A DNA stretch of 50,866 nucleotides. Origin: Acidobacteriota bacterium (GTDB taxonomy: Bacteria; Acidobacteriota; Vicinamibacteria; Vicinamibacterales; UBA8438). Position 1 is the first letter of the stretch, and every line of letters starts with the position of its first letter. Location of the stretch: the NCBI GenBank assembly GCA_021296475.1, contig JAGWAJ010000003.1, positions 1-50,866 on the forward strand. The letters are read 5' to 3'. This document shows positions 16,585 through 27,800 of the stretch, one piece after another. Made by a program: the position numbers and the translations under genes. The notes beneath the pieces were generated by a model that worked only from the letters and a program-made list of their open reading frames with translations, ran no database searches and had not been told where the DNA came from.

Positions 16585-18363
16585 CTACGGCTGAGCGACC
16601 GCCCGCGCGGCGACCGCCCGCGCAGCGTCCGCGACCGTCAACTCGGTGGATGTATGGCCCTGGTAGGTGTTCTCAACTACGGAGAATGCAAGCTGCAGTC
16701 CGGCCCTGTGCGTCTCGAAGAACGCGGCCCGGTCGGCCGCGCGCCAGGCGACGGCGCGGAACCGCGCTCCTCCCTGCCGCACCGTCATCCGCAGATGCTG
16801 TTCCTTCATCGTGCGCGGACCGTCGATCACCTCCACCCGGGTTGCGCGGAACACCGGGCGCGGGTTGCCCGAGCCGAACGGCTCGAGGGCGCGCAGGCCT
16901 TCGACCAGTGGAGGACGAATGTCCGTCAACGTCAAGGTATCGTCGATCTCGAGCCGGTGGACGAGCTCCTCGGTCCCGAGCCGGGCGCGCGCGTACGCAC
17001 CGAGCCGGCGCCGCAGTTCCGGGAGACGCTCCGCCGGAAGCTCCAGGCCCGCGGCCTGCCGATGACCCCCGAACCGGGTGCACAGCTCCGCGCATTGCTC
17101 GAGGGCGGCCAGAAGGTCGAACCCCGGTACGCTGCGCCCAGAGCCGCGGGCCGTCGCGCCGTCGACCGACAGCACGATGGCCGGTCGGGCGAAGGTCTCG
17201 ACCAGCTTCGACGCCACGATGCCGATGACGCCGCGGTGCCATCCCTCGCCCCACACGACCAGCAGGCGCGCGTCGTCCGCCTGCGGGTCCTCGCCGACGG
17301 CGCGCTGCGCCGCAGCGGCGATCACGGCCTCCTCGGCCCGGCGACGGACGTTCTCGCCGTCGAGCTCCTCGGCGAGTTGTTGGGCCAGGGCTGCCTGCTG
17401 CCGGCCGGTGGCCAGCAGCAACCGGGCGGCGAGGTCGGCCGACCGCATGCGGCCGGCCGCGTTGATTCGAGGAGCCACCCGGAAGGCCACGTCCTCGCTC
17501 TCGACGCGGCGCCCCGCGAGTCCGCTCGCGTCGAGCAGGGCCTGCAGCCCGACCGAATTCGGCCCCGCGGTCAGACCGTCGAGCCCGACCCGCGCGATGA
17601 CCCGGTTCTCGCCGCGCAGCGGCACGGCGTCGGCGAGCGTGCCGATGGCGGCAAGCTTGGCGAAGGCGGGCAGCCACCCGGTGTGTCCGGTTCGCCGGCA
17701 CAGCGCCTGCACCAGCTTGAAGGCGACGCCCGCCCCCGCAAGGTGCTTGTCGGGGTACGGACAATCGGCGCGGCGCGGGTTGACGACGGCAAGCGCCGCC
17801 GGCAGCGTGGCGCCCGGCTCGTGATGGTCGGTGATGATGAGGTCGACCCCGAGCGCACGGGCACGCTCGGCCGCCTCGGAGCTCCGGATCCCGCAGTCGA
17901 CGGAGACGATAACGCGTGCACCGCGCGCGTGGAGACGTTCGACGGTCTGCGGCAGCAGCCCGTAGCCGTCCGTCAGGCGTTCCGGGATGTAGTGGTCGAC
18001 CTCTCCCCCGAGCAACCCCAGAGCGCGGCGCAGCATCACGGTCGCGCTGACGCCGTCGACGTCGTAGTCGCCGTGCACGACGATCCGCTCGCGGTTGGCC
18101 ACCGCACGCAGGAGGCGCTCCACAGCCGGCTCGAGATCCGCCAGGAGCGACGGATCGTGCAGGTCGGCGAGGGACGGGCGGAGAAAGCGCCGCGCGTCGT
18201 CGGGCTCGGCGATACCCCGCTGCACCAGCAGGCGCGCCACTGCGGGATGAAGCGCCAGCTCCCGCCGGATGCGCTCGGAGGCCTCGGGGTCGGGGTCCCC
18301 GAGGGTCCAGACGGTCGGCGGGCGGGTGTGGCCGGCCGCGTCCCCGACCGCCCCGGCTACCAC
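16585..18363 (-). CDS. recJ: Single-stranded-DNA-specific exonuclease RecJ
   Basis: This 592-residue DHH-family 5'-3' exonuclease acts in recombination and mismatch repair. Motifs visible are HGDYDVDGVSA, SVDCGIRSSEAAERA, LIITDHHEPG and, in the DHHA1 part, TRFGGHRQAAGLELP. The C-terminal OB-like domain contains LEPFGSGNPRPVF. The GTG at 18363 overlaps the dnaE stop; no earlier in-frame start leaves a sensible N-terminus, since upstream sequence is out-of-frame dnaE. Length is close to the 577 residues of E. coli RecJ. Translational coupling to dnaE is likely. Confidence 0.93.
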   Translation of the reverse strand: MVAGAVGDAAGHTRPPTVWTLGDPDPEASERIRRELALHPAVARLLVQRGIAEPDDARRFLRPSLADLHDPSLLADLEPAVERLLRAVANRERIVVHGDYDVDGVSATVMLRRALGLLGGEVDHYIPERLTDGYGLLPQTVERLHARGARVIVSVDCGIRSSEAAERARALGVDLIITDHHEPGATLPAALAVVNPRRADCPYPDKHLAGAGVAFKLVQALCRRTGHTGWLPAFAKLAAIGTLADAVPLRGENRVIARVGLDGLTAGPNSVGLQALLDASGLAGRRVESEDVAFRVAPRINAAGRMRSADLAARLLLATGRQQAALAQQLAEELDGENVRRRAEEAVIAAAAQRAVGEDPQADDARLLVVWGEGWHRGVIGIVASKLVETFARPAIVLSVDGATARGSGRSVPGFDLLAALEQCAELCTRFGGHRQAAGLELPAERLPELRRRLGAYARARLGTEELVHRLEIDDTLTLTDIRPPLVEGLRALEPFGSGNPRPVFRATRVEVIDGPRTMKEQHLRMTVRQGGARFRAVAWRAADRAAFFETHRAGLQLAFSVVENTYQGHTSTELTVADAARAVAARAVAQP

Positions 18364-21300
18364 GACACGGCGCCCTTTCCGCACACGCGCTCGATGTCCT
18401 CCAGGAGCGAATCCGACGGACGGACGCGCGCCCGGCGCAATCGCGCCCGAACGCGAACGGGCGGCACCTGGTTGCGCAGCTCGATCTCCAGGGCCACCCG
18501 GCCCGTGCCGTCGTGGCGGCCGAGCACTTCCGCGAGCGCTTCCATCGTCGCCCGATCCGCCGGCGGCGAGGCAAGCCGGATCGCGAGCGGGCGGCCGACG
18601 TCGCCGAGGACGGCCTCCATCGCGTGCACCTCGGAGGCCATCATCCGCGGCACCTCCTCGTCCAGCTCCAGCTTGCCGGAGACGACGACGAGCCGGTCGA
18701 TGTCGAGCAGGGCTCCGAAGCGTTGGAAGGCGTCGGGAAAGAACACCGCTTCCATGCGGCCGGCGCGATCCTCGAGCGTGATCACGGCCATCGGGTCCCC
18801 CTTCTTCGTCCGCAGGCGGCGGCACTGGCTGATGACGCCGCCGACGCGGACCGAGGCGGCCGGGCTCTCGAGCGCCTCGATTCGGCGCACGCCGGCGCGC
18901 TCGAGGTCGTGATGGAACCGGTCGATCGGGTGCCCGCTCAGGTACAGGCCGAGCGCCTCCTTCTCGAAGGCCAGCTTCTGCCCCTCTGTCCACGGGGCCA
19001 CGTCGGGCAGACGGGCGCTCGCCTCGCCGGCGGCGGCCTCGTACGCGTCCCCGAAGAGCTGGTGCTGTCCGAGGTCGCGGTCGCGCTGCCGGCGGCTGCC
19101 CTGCTCGACCGCCGAGTCCAGAATCGCCAGCAGCTGTGCCGGTCGCAGGCGCGACGCGGCGGCCGCGTCCTCCCCCGCGGCCCGCGGGCCGAGCAGGGAG
19201 TCGCAGGCCCCGGCCTTGACGAGGCTCTCGAGCGCGCGCCGGTTGACGACCTTGAGATCGACCTCCTCGCACAGCCGATCGAGGGAGGCGATGCGGCCGC
19301 CGGCTCGGCGGGAGGCCAGGATCGCGTCGATGGCGCCGTCGCCGACGTTCTTGATCGCCCCGAGCCCGAAACGGACGCCGCGCGGCGTGACCGTGAACGC
19401 CAGCTCGCTCTCGTTGATGTCCGGCGGCAGGATGCCGACGCCGAGGTCGCGGCACTCGCCGAGATACAGGCCCAGCTTGTCGGTGTTCTGCCGCTCGATC
19501 GTCAGGAGCGCGGCCATGAAGTACGCCGGGTAGTTCGCCTTGAGGTACGCCGTGTGGTACGCCAGCAGCGCGTAGGCGGTCGAGTGGCTCTTGTTGAAGC
19601 CGTAGCCGGCGAAGTACTCCATCAGGTCGAAGATGCGGGTGGCGGTCGCCTCAGGCAGGTCGCGCGCCGTCGCGCCGGCCACGAACTTCTCCCGCTCGGC
19701 CTGCATGGCGGCGGCGTTCTTCTTCCCCATCGCCTTGCGCAGCACGTCGGCTTCCCCCATCGTGAACCCGGCCAGGTCGCTCGCGATGCGCATGACCTGT
19801 TCCTGGTAGGCGATTACGCCGTACGTCTCGCGCAGGATCGGCTCGAGCGACGGGGCCAGGTACTCGATGCCGACCTTGCCGTCCTTGCGGCCGATGAAGT
19901 CGTCGATGACGCCAGCCCGGAGCGGTCCCGGACGGTACAGGGCATTGAGCGCGATGAGGTCGTCGAACCGCTGCGGCTTCGCCTTGCGCAACGTCTCCCG
20001 CATGCCGGAGCTCTCGAACTGGAAGATTCCCAGCGTCTGTCCCTCGCTGAAGAGTCGAAAGGTCCTGGCGTCGTCGAGCGGCAGCGCATCGAGTCGGATC
20101 GTCTCCCCGAGCGACCGCTCGATATGGTCTACCGCGTCCTGCAGCAGGGTCAGCGTGCTCAGGCCGAGGAAGTCCATCTTGAGGAGGCCAACGCGCTCGA
20201 CCTCCTTCATCGCCCACTGCGTCGTGATCTCGTCCTTCGAGCTCTTGTAGAGCGGGGCGAACTCGGTGATCGCATCCGGCGCGATGACCACGCCGGCGGC
20301 GTGAACCGAAGCATGCCGGGTCACGCCCTCGAGCCGCCTGGCCACTGCGAGCAGCTCGCGAACCTCGGCGTTGTCGCGCTCGAGGCTCTTGAGGGTCGGG
20401 CTCTCCTCGAGCGCCTTGTCGAGGGTCATGTCGAGGGTGGGCGGGATCTGCTTGGCCACCCGGTCCGCGTCGGCGTAGCTCATCCCCAGCGTCCGGCCCA
20501 CGTCGCGTACGACGGCGCGAGCCTTCATGGTGCCGAACGTGATGATCTGGGCGACGTTCTCGCGGCCGTACTTCCGCGTGACGTACTCGATGATCTCCCC
20601 GCGCCGACGCTCGCAGAAGTCGATGTCGATGTCCGGCAGCGAAACGCGCTCCGGATTGAGGAAGCGCTCGAAGATCAGGTCGAACTCCAGCGGATCGATA
20701 TCGGTGATGCGCAGGCAGTAGGCGACGAGGCTGCCGGCGGCCGAGCCGCGGCCCGGACCCACCGGCACGTCCCGCTCCCGCGCGTAGCGGATGAAATCCC
20801 AGACGATGAGGAAGTAGCCGGCGTACCCCATGCGCTGGATCATCCGGATCTCGTAGTCCAGGCGCTCCTCGTACTTTTCCAGGCCGTGCTTCAGGTCGCC
20901 CCGCGCCTCGAGACCCGCCAGGCGCGCGCGGCGTTCCGCAAAGCCCTCGCGCGCCACGTGCGCGAAGTACTCGTCGGGCGACGTGAACGGCTCCGGGACG
21001 TCGAAGTTCGGCAGGTGGTGGGTAGTGCCCGAGAGGTCGACGTCGCAGCGCTCCGCGATCGCCAGCGTGTTGCGCAGGGCCTCCGGAAAGTCGCCGAACA
21101 CCGCGGCCATCTCGTCCGGCGTCTTCAGGTAGAACTGATCCCCGTGGTAGCGCAGGCGTTTCTCGTCGCTGACGTTCTTCCCCGTGCCTATGCAGAGGAG
21201 GATGTCGTGGGGGTGGTGGTCCGCCTGCCGCAGGTAGTGCACGTCGTTCGTACAGACGAGCGGCAGCCCGAGATCGGTGGCGATGGGAGACAGCCCGCGG

Positions 21301-21869
21301 TTGACGACCCGCTGGTCGTCGATGCCGTGGTACTGCATCTCGAGGAAGAAATTGTCCGGGCCGAGGATGTCCCGGAACGATGCCGCGGTCTCCCGCGCCC
21401 GATCCGCTCGATCCCGGCAGAGGTTGGTGGCGACCTCTCCCTTGAGGCAACTGCTGAGCCCGATGAGGCCGTCGGCGTGTCCGGCCAGGAGCTCCTTGTC
21501 GATGCGCGGCTTGGAGTAGAAACCTTCCGTGTACCCGGCGGAGACGAGCTTGATCAGGTTGTGGTAGCCCGCCCGATCGGCCGCGAGCAGCACGAGGTGG
21601 TTGGCGGTCTCTCCGGGGACGCCGCTGCGGCTCAGGCGGCTTCCGTTGGCGACGTACACCTCGCATCCGAGGATCGGCTTGATCCCGCGTGCCCGCGCCT
21701 CGTCGTGGAACGTGATCGCGGAGAAGAGGTTGCCGTGCTCGGTGATTGCCACCGCGGGCATCCCGAGCGCCTTTACCTGGTCCAGCATCTCGCCGATGCG
21801 GCACGCACCGTCGAGGAGCGAGAACTCCGTGTGCAGGTGCAGGTGCACGAACTCGGCGGCGTTGCCCAT
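18357..21869 (-). CDS. dnaE: DNA polymerase III alpha subunit
   Basis: This 1170-residue replicative polymerase has an N-terminal PHP domain starting FVHLHLHTEFSLLDG. The catalytic core contains GPGRGSAAGSLVAYCL and the aspartates of PDIDIDFCERRR. The fingers and beta-binding region follow (MGKKNAAAMQAER, GYGFNKSHSTAYALLAYHTA). An OB-fold domain near residues 960-1060 ends in the DnaE1-type C-terminus. The ATG at 21869 is preferred over one nine codons upstream because GGGAG lies at good spacing before it. It follows guaA by 17 bases and overlaps recJ. Confidence 0.95.
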   Translation of the reverse strand: MGNAAEFVHLHLHTEFSLLDGACRIGEMLDQVKALGMPAVAITEHGNLFSAITFHDEARARGIKPILGCEVYVANGSRLSRSGVPGETANHLVLLAADRAGYHNLIKLVSAGYTEGFYSKPRIDKELLAGHADGLIGLSSCLKGEVATNLCRDRADRARETAASFRDILGPDNFFLEMQYHGIDDQRVVNRGLSPIATDLGLPLVCTNDVHYLRQADHHPHDILLCIGTGKNVSDEKRLRYHGDQFYLKTPDEMAAVFGDFPEALRNTLAIAERCDVDLSGTTHHLPNFDVPEPFTSPDEYFAHVAREGFAERRARLAGLEARGDLKHGLEKYEERLDYEIRMIQRMGYAGYFLIVWDFIRYARERDVPVGPGRGSAAGSLVAYCLRITDIDPLEFDLIFERFLNPERVSLPDIDIDFCERRRGEIIEYVTRKYGRENVAQIITFGTMKARAVVRDVGRTLGMSYADADRVAKQIPPTLDMTLDKALEESPTLKSLERDNAEVRELLAVARRLEGVTRHASVHAAGVVIAPDAITEFAPLYKSSKDEITTQWAMKEVERVGLLKMDFLGLSTLTLLQDAVDHIERSLGETIRLDALPLDDARTFRLFSEGQTLGIFQFESSGMRETLRKAKPQRFDDLIALNALYRPGPLRAGVIDDFIGRKDGKVGIEYLAPSLEPILRETYGVIAYQEQVMRIASDLAGFTMGEADVLRKAMGKKNAAAMQAEREKFVAGATARDLPEATATRIFDLMEYFAGYGFNKSHSTAYALLAYHTAYLKANYPAYFMAALLTIERQNTDKLGLYLGECRDLGVGILPPDINESELAFTVTPRGVRFGLGAIKNVGDGAIDAILASRRAGGRIASLDRLCEEVDLKVVNRRALESLVKAGACDSLLGPRAAGEDAAAASRLRPAQLLAILDSAVEQGSRRQRDRDLGQHQLFGDAYEAAAGEASARLPDVAPWTEGQKLAFEKEALGLYLSGHPIDRFHHDLERAGVRRIEALESPAASVRVGGVISQCRRLRTKKGDPMAVITLEDRAGRMEAVFFPDAFQRFGALLDIDRLVVVSGKLELDEEVPRMMASEVHAMEAVLGDVGRPLAIRLASPPADRATMEALAEVLGRHDGTGRVALEIELRNQVPPVRVRARLRRARVRPSDSLLEDIERVCGKGAVSW

Positions 21870-21886
21870 CGATTGCTGCTCCCGCG

Positions 21887-23428
21887 CTATTCCCATTCGA
21901 TCGTGGCCGGCGGCTTCGAGCTGATGTCGTAGACCACGCGGTTCACCCCGCTCACCTCGTTGACGATCCGCGAGGACATGGCGGCCAGGACGGCGTGCGG
22001 CAGCCGCGCCCAGTCGGCCGTCATGCCGTCACGGCTGTCGACCGCCCGGATGGCCACCGTGGCCTCGTAGGTGCGCTCGTCCCCCATGACGCCGACGCTG
22101 TGCACCGGCAGGAGGACCGCGAACGACTGCCAGGTCCGACGGTAGAGGCCGCTCCTGCGGATCTCGTCCGCCACGATCGCGTCGGCCCGGCGCAGCAGGT
22201 CGAGCCGCTCGCGCGTCACCTCGCCGAGGATCCGCACGGCGAGCCCCGGCCCCGGAAACGGCTGTCGCCAGACGAAGGTGTCCTCGAGGCCGATCTCGCG
22301 CCCGAGCTCGCGCACCTCGTCCTTGAAGAGCTCGCGCAGCGGCTCGACGAGCTGGAAGCGCAGGCGCTCGGGGAGTCCGCCGACGTTGTGATGGCTCTTG
22401 ATGGCGGCCGACGGGCCGACGACCGACACGCTCTCGATCACGTCCGGGTAGAGCGTTCCCTGGGCCAGGAAGTCGAACTGGCCCAGGCGGGCGGCCACTA
22501 CCTCGAACACGTCGATGAACGTGGCGCCGATTATCTTTCGCTTGCGCTCCGGATCCACGACTCCGGCGAGCGCGTCGACGAAGGCGTCCGAGGCGTCTTC
22601 GCAGACCAGGGGCAGGTTCAGCCGGTCCGCGAACCGGGCCCGAACCTGCGCTCCCTCGTCGAGGCGCAGAAGGCCGTTGTCGACGAAGATGCAGGTCAGA
22701 CGGTCGCCTATCGCCCGGTGGGCGAGCAGCGCGGCCACCGTGGAGTCGACGCCGCCGCTCACCCCGCAGACCACGCGCCCCTGCGGCCCGACCTGCTCGC
22801 GGATGCGCGCCGTGGCGTCGTCCACGAAGGACGCCATCGTCCAGTCCCCCGTGCACCCGCAGATGTCGCGGGCGAAGTTGCGCAGGAGCGCCGTTCCGTG
22901 CGTCGTGTGCGCGACCTCGGGATGGAAGAGGACGGCGTGGAGGGCGCGGTCGGGGTCGGCCATCACCGCTACCGGCGCATTGGGGCTGGTGCCGAGGACG
23001 GCGAATCCGGGGGGTGCGGCCGTCACCAGGTCGCCGTGACTGGCCCAGACCTGCAGCGTCTCCGGCAGGCCGCGCAGCAGTTCGCTCTCGCCGCGGGTCG
23101 ACACCGTTGCGTGCCCGTACTCCCGTTCCGGAGCGTCCGTCACGACGCCGCCGAGCGCCGCCGCCATCGCCTGCATGCCGTAGCAGATGCCGAGCACCGG
23201 GACGCCGCACGCGAACAACGCCGGGTCGCAGCGCGGCGCGCCGGGCTCGGACAGGCTCGCGGGGCCGCCCGAGAGGATGATGCCGGACGCCCGTCGCGCG
23301 CGAACCGTTTCGGCCGTCGTGCCGAACGGAAGGATCTCGGAGTAGACCGAGAGCTCGCGCAGGCGCCGCGCGATCAGCTGCGTATACTGCGACCCGAAGT
23401 CGAGAACCAGGATCGTTTGATGGGCCAC
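21887..23428 (-). CDS. guaA: GMP synthase (glutamine-hydrolysing)
   Basis: This 513-residue enzyme converts XMP to GMP. The class I glutamine amidotransferase domain has the nucleophile in [11 protein letters not shown] and the His/Glu pair in FHPEVAHT. The ATP pyrophosphatase domain has the P-loop [12 protein letters not shown]. The C-terminal dimerisation domain ends [10 protein letters not shown], the standard GuaA terminus. The GTG at 23428 gives [17 protein letters not shown], the normal N-terminus; a longer open frame upstream is not supported. It heads the guaA-dnaE-recJ run and is divergent from the propeller gene. Confidence 0.95.
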   Translation of the reverse strand: MAHQTILVLDFGSQYTQLIARRLRELSVYSEILPFGTTAETVRARRASGIILSGGPASLSEPGAPRCDPALFACGVPVLGICYGMQAMAAALGGVVTDAPEREYGHATVSTRGESELLRGLPETLQVWASHGDLVTAAPPGFAVLGTSPNAPVAVMADPDRALHAVLFHPEVAHTTHGTALLRNFARDICGCTGDWTMASFVDDATARIREQVGPQGRVVCGVSGGVDSTVAALLAHRAIGDRLTCIFVDNGLLRLDEGAQVRARFADRLNLPLVCEDASDAFVDALAGVVDPERKRKIIGATFIDVFEVVAARLGQFDFLAQGTLYPDVIESVSVVGPSAAIKSHHNVGGLPERLRFQLVEPLRELFKDEVRELGREIGLEDTFVWRQPFPGPGLAVRILGEVTRERLDLLRRADAIVADEIRRSGLYRRTWQSFAVLLPVHSVGVMGDERTYEATVAIRAVDSRDGMTADWARLPHAVLAAMSSRIVNEVSGVNRVVYDISSKPPATIEWE

Positions 23429-23493
23429 GTAATCCAGGATTCGCCGGTGGCCGGCGGGGGATCGGATCGCGCGAAGGGCCGCCCGACGAACGC

Positions 23494-23499
23494 TATTAT
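23494..23499 (+). promoter_or_regulatory. -10 box placing the propeller mRNA start at its GTG
   Basis: TATTAT (five of six consensus bases) ends only 6 bases before the GTG at 23506. Initiation about 7 bases downstream of a -10 would fall on the start codon itself, giving a leaderless transcript. No good -35 is seen at 17 bases, and no Shine-Dalgarno sequence fits in the gap. Confidence 0.4.
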
Positions 23500-23505
23500 A
23501 GCGAG

Positions 23506-24852
23506 GTGCGCGAGCGGCCGATTCCTGTGCGCCGCGGAGCGGCCCTGCTGGTGGTGCTCGCTGTCGCCGGTGTCGCGGCGGGCGCGCAGGAGGGCCCTGC
23601 GCCATCCCCGATCCTGCCGCTCGACCTGGTGTGGTCGACCGACCTCGGAGGCGGCCCGTCGCACGCGCCCGCCTACGCCGAGGACGCGGCGTACGTGCCG
23701 CTGCGTGACGGTACCGTCGCGTCGATCGCCCTCGAGGACGGCCGCATTCTGTGGTGCGTGGGCCAGCCCGTCGACTGGGCGCCGGCCGCCGCCGACGACC
23801 TGGTCGTCGTCGCGTACGACCGGCGCATCGCCGCCCTCGCCGCAAGCGACGGAACGGTGGCGTGGCGCTTCACCGCCGACGCCCCCGTGAGCGCGCCGCC
23901 GGTCTGGCGCAACGGTTGGCTCGTGGCGGGCATCGAGAGCGGCGACGTCGTTGCCCTGCGCGCGGCCGACGGCGAGGAGCTCTGGCGCCGCCGCCTCGGC
24001 GCCGTTCTGCGCACCCGGCCGTCGATCGCGGGGCAACGCCTCTACCTGCCTCTGGAGGACGGTCGCATCACCGTGCTGGAGCTCGCCAGCGGCGACCCGG
24101 TCTGGACCCGTAGCATCGGCGGCCGCCCACGCGAGGTGCTGGCCCTCGACGCGCTGTTCGTCGGCTCCACGGACAACTTCTTCTACCGCCTGGCGTTCGA
24201 CGACGGGGCCATCGAGTGGCGCTGGCGCACGGGGGGCGACATCGTCGGCGCGCCGCGCATCGATGCCGAGCGCGTCTACTTCGTCGCGGCCGACAACGTC
24301 GTCCGCGCGCTCGACCGCCGCAGCGGCGTGCAACGGTGGCGCGAGCCGCTGCCGCTGCGGCCGACCGATGGGCCGGCGCTCGTCGGGCCGGCCCTGCTGG
24401 TGGCGGGCGTCTCGCCCGAGGTGCAGCTCTTCGATCCCCGCAGCGGCGAGAGCGCAGGGGTCTACAACGCTCCGGGCGAGCTGGCCGCGCGCCCCTTCCT
24501 GATGCCCGGCCTGCCGGTGAGCGGCACCCGTCTCGTGGTGCTCACGGCCGACGGCCGCATCGCCGGGCTCGCAGCAGGCAACGGGCCTCCCCGCGGAAGC
24601 CTCGGCTTCCCGCCGCCCCCGTTGCTGCCGGAACCGGCGCGGCTGGCGCTGGACGAGGTGTTGCCGGTCGACGCGGCGTTCCTTGCACCGCCTCCCCCTC
24701 CGCCTGCGCAGCAGCCGGAAGCGCCTGAGCCGATACCTTCCGGCGGCGCTCCCGGCGCCGCGACGGAGCCGGCGGACGAGGCCGGCGCGGCGGTTTCCGC
24801 TGTCGAGCCCAACGCGCCGACGCCCGACGAGCCGGCGCCGCCCCGCAACTGA
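23506..24852 (+). CDS. Secreted PQQ/BamB-type beta-propeller protein
   Basis: This 448-residue protein has a signal peptide (about 1-27; [18 protein letters not shown]). Seven or so propeller blades of the PQQ-like/WD family follow, from about residue 40 to 360, with repeated pairs such as [46 protein letters not shown] and [15 protein letters not shown]. The last 90 residues are a low-complexity Pro/Ala/Glu tail. The fold resembles BamB, but no lipobox is visible, so I do not call it BamB. Its stop lies one base before the giant kinase start, implying co-expression. Confidence 0.75.
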   Translation: MRERPIPVRRGAALLVVLAVAGVAAGAQEGPAPSPILPLDLVWSTDLGGGPSHAPAYAEDAAYVPLRDGTVASIALEDGRILWCVGQPVDWAPAAADDLVVVAYDRRIAALAASDGTVAWRFTADAPVSAPPVWRNGWLVAGIESGDVVALRAADGEELWRRRLGAVLRTRPSIAGQRLYLPLEDGRITVLELASGDPVWTRSIGGRPREVLALDALFVGSTDNFFYRLAFDDGAIEWRWRTGGDIVGAPRIDAERVYFVAADNVVRALDRRSGVQRWREPLPLRPTDGPALVGPALLVAGVSPEVQLFDPRSGESAGVYNAPGELAARPFLMPGLPVSGTRLVVLTADGRIAGLAAGNGPPRGSLGFPPPPLLPEPARLALDEVLPVDAAFLAPPPPPPAQQPEAPEPIPSGGAPGAATEPADEAGAAVSAVEPNAPTPDEPAPPRN

Positions 24853-24853
24853 G

Positions 24854-27800
24854 ATGGCCGTCGCGGGCACTCGGTGGCATCGCGTGGTCGGACTCGCCGC
24901 GGTGGCCGCAATCACGGTCGCAGCGAGCGGTTGGCTCATCGAGCGGGTGCGTTTCGGCCCGCCGTCGGAGGCCCGCGAGCGCATCGAGCGCCAAGTGCAG
25001 GATCGGTTGGCGGCCACCACGGAGACGCTGCGCCGGATGGCGGTGGAGCTGGCTGCCGCGCCGGCCGTCGAGCCCGCGCTCGCCGGTGGCCGGGCCGCGC
25101 TGCGGACCCTGTTCGAGCGGGCTCGCGCGGCGGCCGCATCTCCGGCCGCCGCGCTCACCGTGTACGACGAGCGCGGCACGGCGCTGGCCTGGGCCGGGCG
25201 GCCCTCCGAGATTCGCCGGGCCCGGGTTCTGGGGGGACGGGCGTTCTTCACCGCATCCGGCCCGCTCGGTCTGCGACTGATCTACGTCGAGCCGATCGCA
25301 GCGCTCGGCGATCGGCTCGAGGAGACCGGCGGCTGGCCGCGAGGCGCCGTGGCGGCGGAATGGGTGCTCTCCTCCGCCGCCGGTCTCGACGCCGCAACCG
25401 ACACCTTTCGTCTCGACGGGTCGGTCACGACCGTCCGGCTGCGGTCGGCCGACGCCGGGGACGTCTCGGCGAACCCCGATGCCTTCTTCGTCCGCTCCGG
25501 CGACGGTCGCATCCTGCTCGAGGCCGAGCTCACTCGCGCCGACATTGTCGCGGCGCGGACGGCGTGGCGAAGCACGGTACGCAGCGTCGCCCTCGGCATC
25601 GCGGGGTTGCTCCTCCTGCTGGCCGCAATTCCCGAGCTGGCGCGATTTCCGGGGCGGGCGCCGGCTGACGTCGTGGCGCGCGGGATCGCCGCCGCGCTGA
25701 CTCTGGCGCTCGGCGCCGCGGCGTCCTGGATGGCCGGCACGCCGGGCGCGGACCGCTGGCGCCTCTTCTCCCCGGATGTCTACGCGTCGGCGGGCGCCGG
25801 AGATCTGCTGCGATCGCCTGCGGACCTCTTCCTGTTGGCCCTGCTGTCGACCGTGGCGTCCGCTGCCGCAGTGCGCTTCGGCGGGGTCGCCCGCGTCGTG
25901 TGGCGGCGCCGGCGGGCGGCGGCGCCGATGGCGTTGCTCGCGCGGATCGGCGGCGGCACCGTCGCGGTGGGGCTCATCACCGCGTACCAGCTCCTGCTGG
26001 AGGACACGGTGCGCGGCACCGTCGTCGACGTGCTGCGCCCGTCGCTGCAGCCTCTTGATTCCGGACGCTTCGGCCTGTTGCTGGGCCTCGTGCTGGCCGC
26101 GGTGGCGACGGTCTGGATGGGGGTGGCCGCCCTGCTCCTGGCGGAGGCGCGCTGGGGTCGCCGCTCGCCGTCACGCGCGCTGCGCCTGCTGGGTTGGGCG
26201 CTTCCGGCGGTCGTGGTGGTCGCCGCCACGGACTTGCCGGGCGGCCCGTTCGCGACGCTCCTGGCCGGCTGCGCCGGGGCCGCTCTGCTGGCCGCTCCGC
26301 TGCGGCCGTCGCTCCGGCGCGCTTCGCAGACCGGGCGGATGCTGCTGTTGCTGGTCGCGTTTCTCGGACCTCCATTGCTCGCCTACCCGTCCGTGCTGCA
26401 CTTCGGCACGACCGCCAAGCGCGAGTTGATCGAGGGGGAGTACGCGTCGCAGGCGGCCGATCAGCCCCGGGCGCTGCGTGCCTCGCTGGCGCTGGCGCTC
26501 GACCAGATCGACGGGGTTGCCGAGGCGGAGCTCGTCGGTCGGCGCCGGTCCCGGGCCGCAGCCGGCCGATCACCGATCGGACGGGGTGCGACCGGCGACC
26601 GGCCCGACCCGGACCGGGCGTTTCGCCTCTGGCGGCAGACGGAGCTGGCGCGACAGCGCCTGACGTCCGCGGTCGAGCTCTATGGCGCCGACGGGTCGCT
26701 GCTCAGCCGCTTCGCCCTGAACATTCCCGACTACGCTGCGCCGGCCCTCGGATTCCTCGGGTCCACCTGCTCGTGGGACGTGTTCGGAGAGGTGCTGCCC
26801 TTCGGATCGCGGGAACGGAAGCACCTGCACGCGGAGCGTGCGATCTGCGCATCCCCGGGGGACGCCGCCGGGGCCGGGCCCAATCTGCAGGGATCGATCG
26901 TCGTCCACGTCGCGCTCGACTACGAGCCGAGGCCCTTCAGCGCTTCGCGCGGCACGTACGCGGCCCTGCTCGGCGCCGACCGCAACGCCGCGGCCCGCGG
27001 GGGGCCGGGTCGGGACGTCGAGCTCGCGACCTACGGGTGGGACCTGAGCCTCCTGTACGCCTCCGGGGCGGCGGCCTGGACGCTCGACGACACCATGTTC
27101 GGGCGGATCTACGCATCACGGGACCCGTTCTGGACCCGCCGGGCCTCCGCCGGGCGCGACTACCACGTCTATGTCGTCAACAACCGTGTGGGCATCTTCG
27201 CGCTCGGCTACCCGGTGTCCACACCCGGCGACCATTTCGTGCGGCTCGCCGAGATTGCGGCGCTCGGCGGGCTCGGGTTCCTGGGGTGGATAGGGGCGCT
27301 GCTGTGCGCCGGCCCGCTCACGCGAGCCGGCCAGGGCTTCGGGCGCGACCTGCTGCGCGAGGTGAGGACCAGCTTCTATCGGCGGCTGTTCCTCGCCTTC
27401 GTGGCGGTGGCGGTCATTCCCGTGCTCGTCCTCGCGTTCGTCATCCGCAACTACGTGACGGCCCAGTTGCGGCGCGACGTGGAGGCGGGAGCGGCGCGCA
27501 CCGCCGCGGTGGCGCAGCGGGTCGTCGAGGAGCTGCAGCAGCCGGCCGACCGGCCGCTCTCGGTGATCGACGACGACGCGCTCGTATTCGTGAGCCAGGT
27601 GATCGACCAGGACATCAGCATCTTCGAGGGACCGCGCCTGGCCGCGACGAGCGAACGGGATCTCTTCGCATCCGGCCTGCTGCCGACCCGCACGCCCGAT
27701 GCCGTCTACGACGCCATCGTGCTCGGCCAGGCTCCGGCGTTCGTGGCCGAGGACGCGGTCGGGTCCTTCCCCCACCTGCTGGCCGCCATGCCGATTCGCT

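Noticed and set aside
13550-16594. A 1014-codon open frame on the plus strand
   Set aside because: It is antisense to lptB and the LptC/LptA-like gene and runs through their gap. Composition is that of a GC-rich shadow frame.
16585-19455. A longer RecJ start, extending the frame well into dnaE
   Set aside because: Residues upstream of 18363 are an out-of-frame reading of dnaE, Arg/Gly-rich without similarity to RecJ. The GTG at the dnaE stop gives the family length.
18513-21932. A 1139-codon open frame on the plus strand
   Set aside because: It is antisense to dnaE, which has clear polymerase motifs. The translation shows no family signature.
23374-25251. A 625-codon minus-strand frame upstream of guaA
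   Set aside because: It is antisense to the beta-propeller gene and joins guaA out of frame. The normal GuaA N-terminus starts at GTG 23428.
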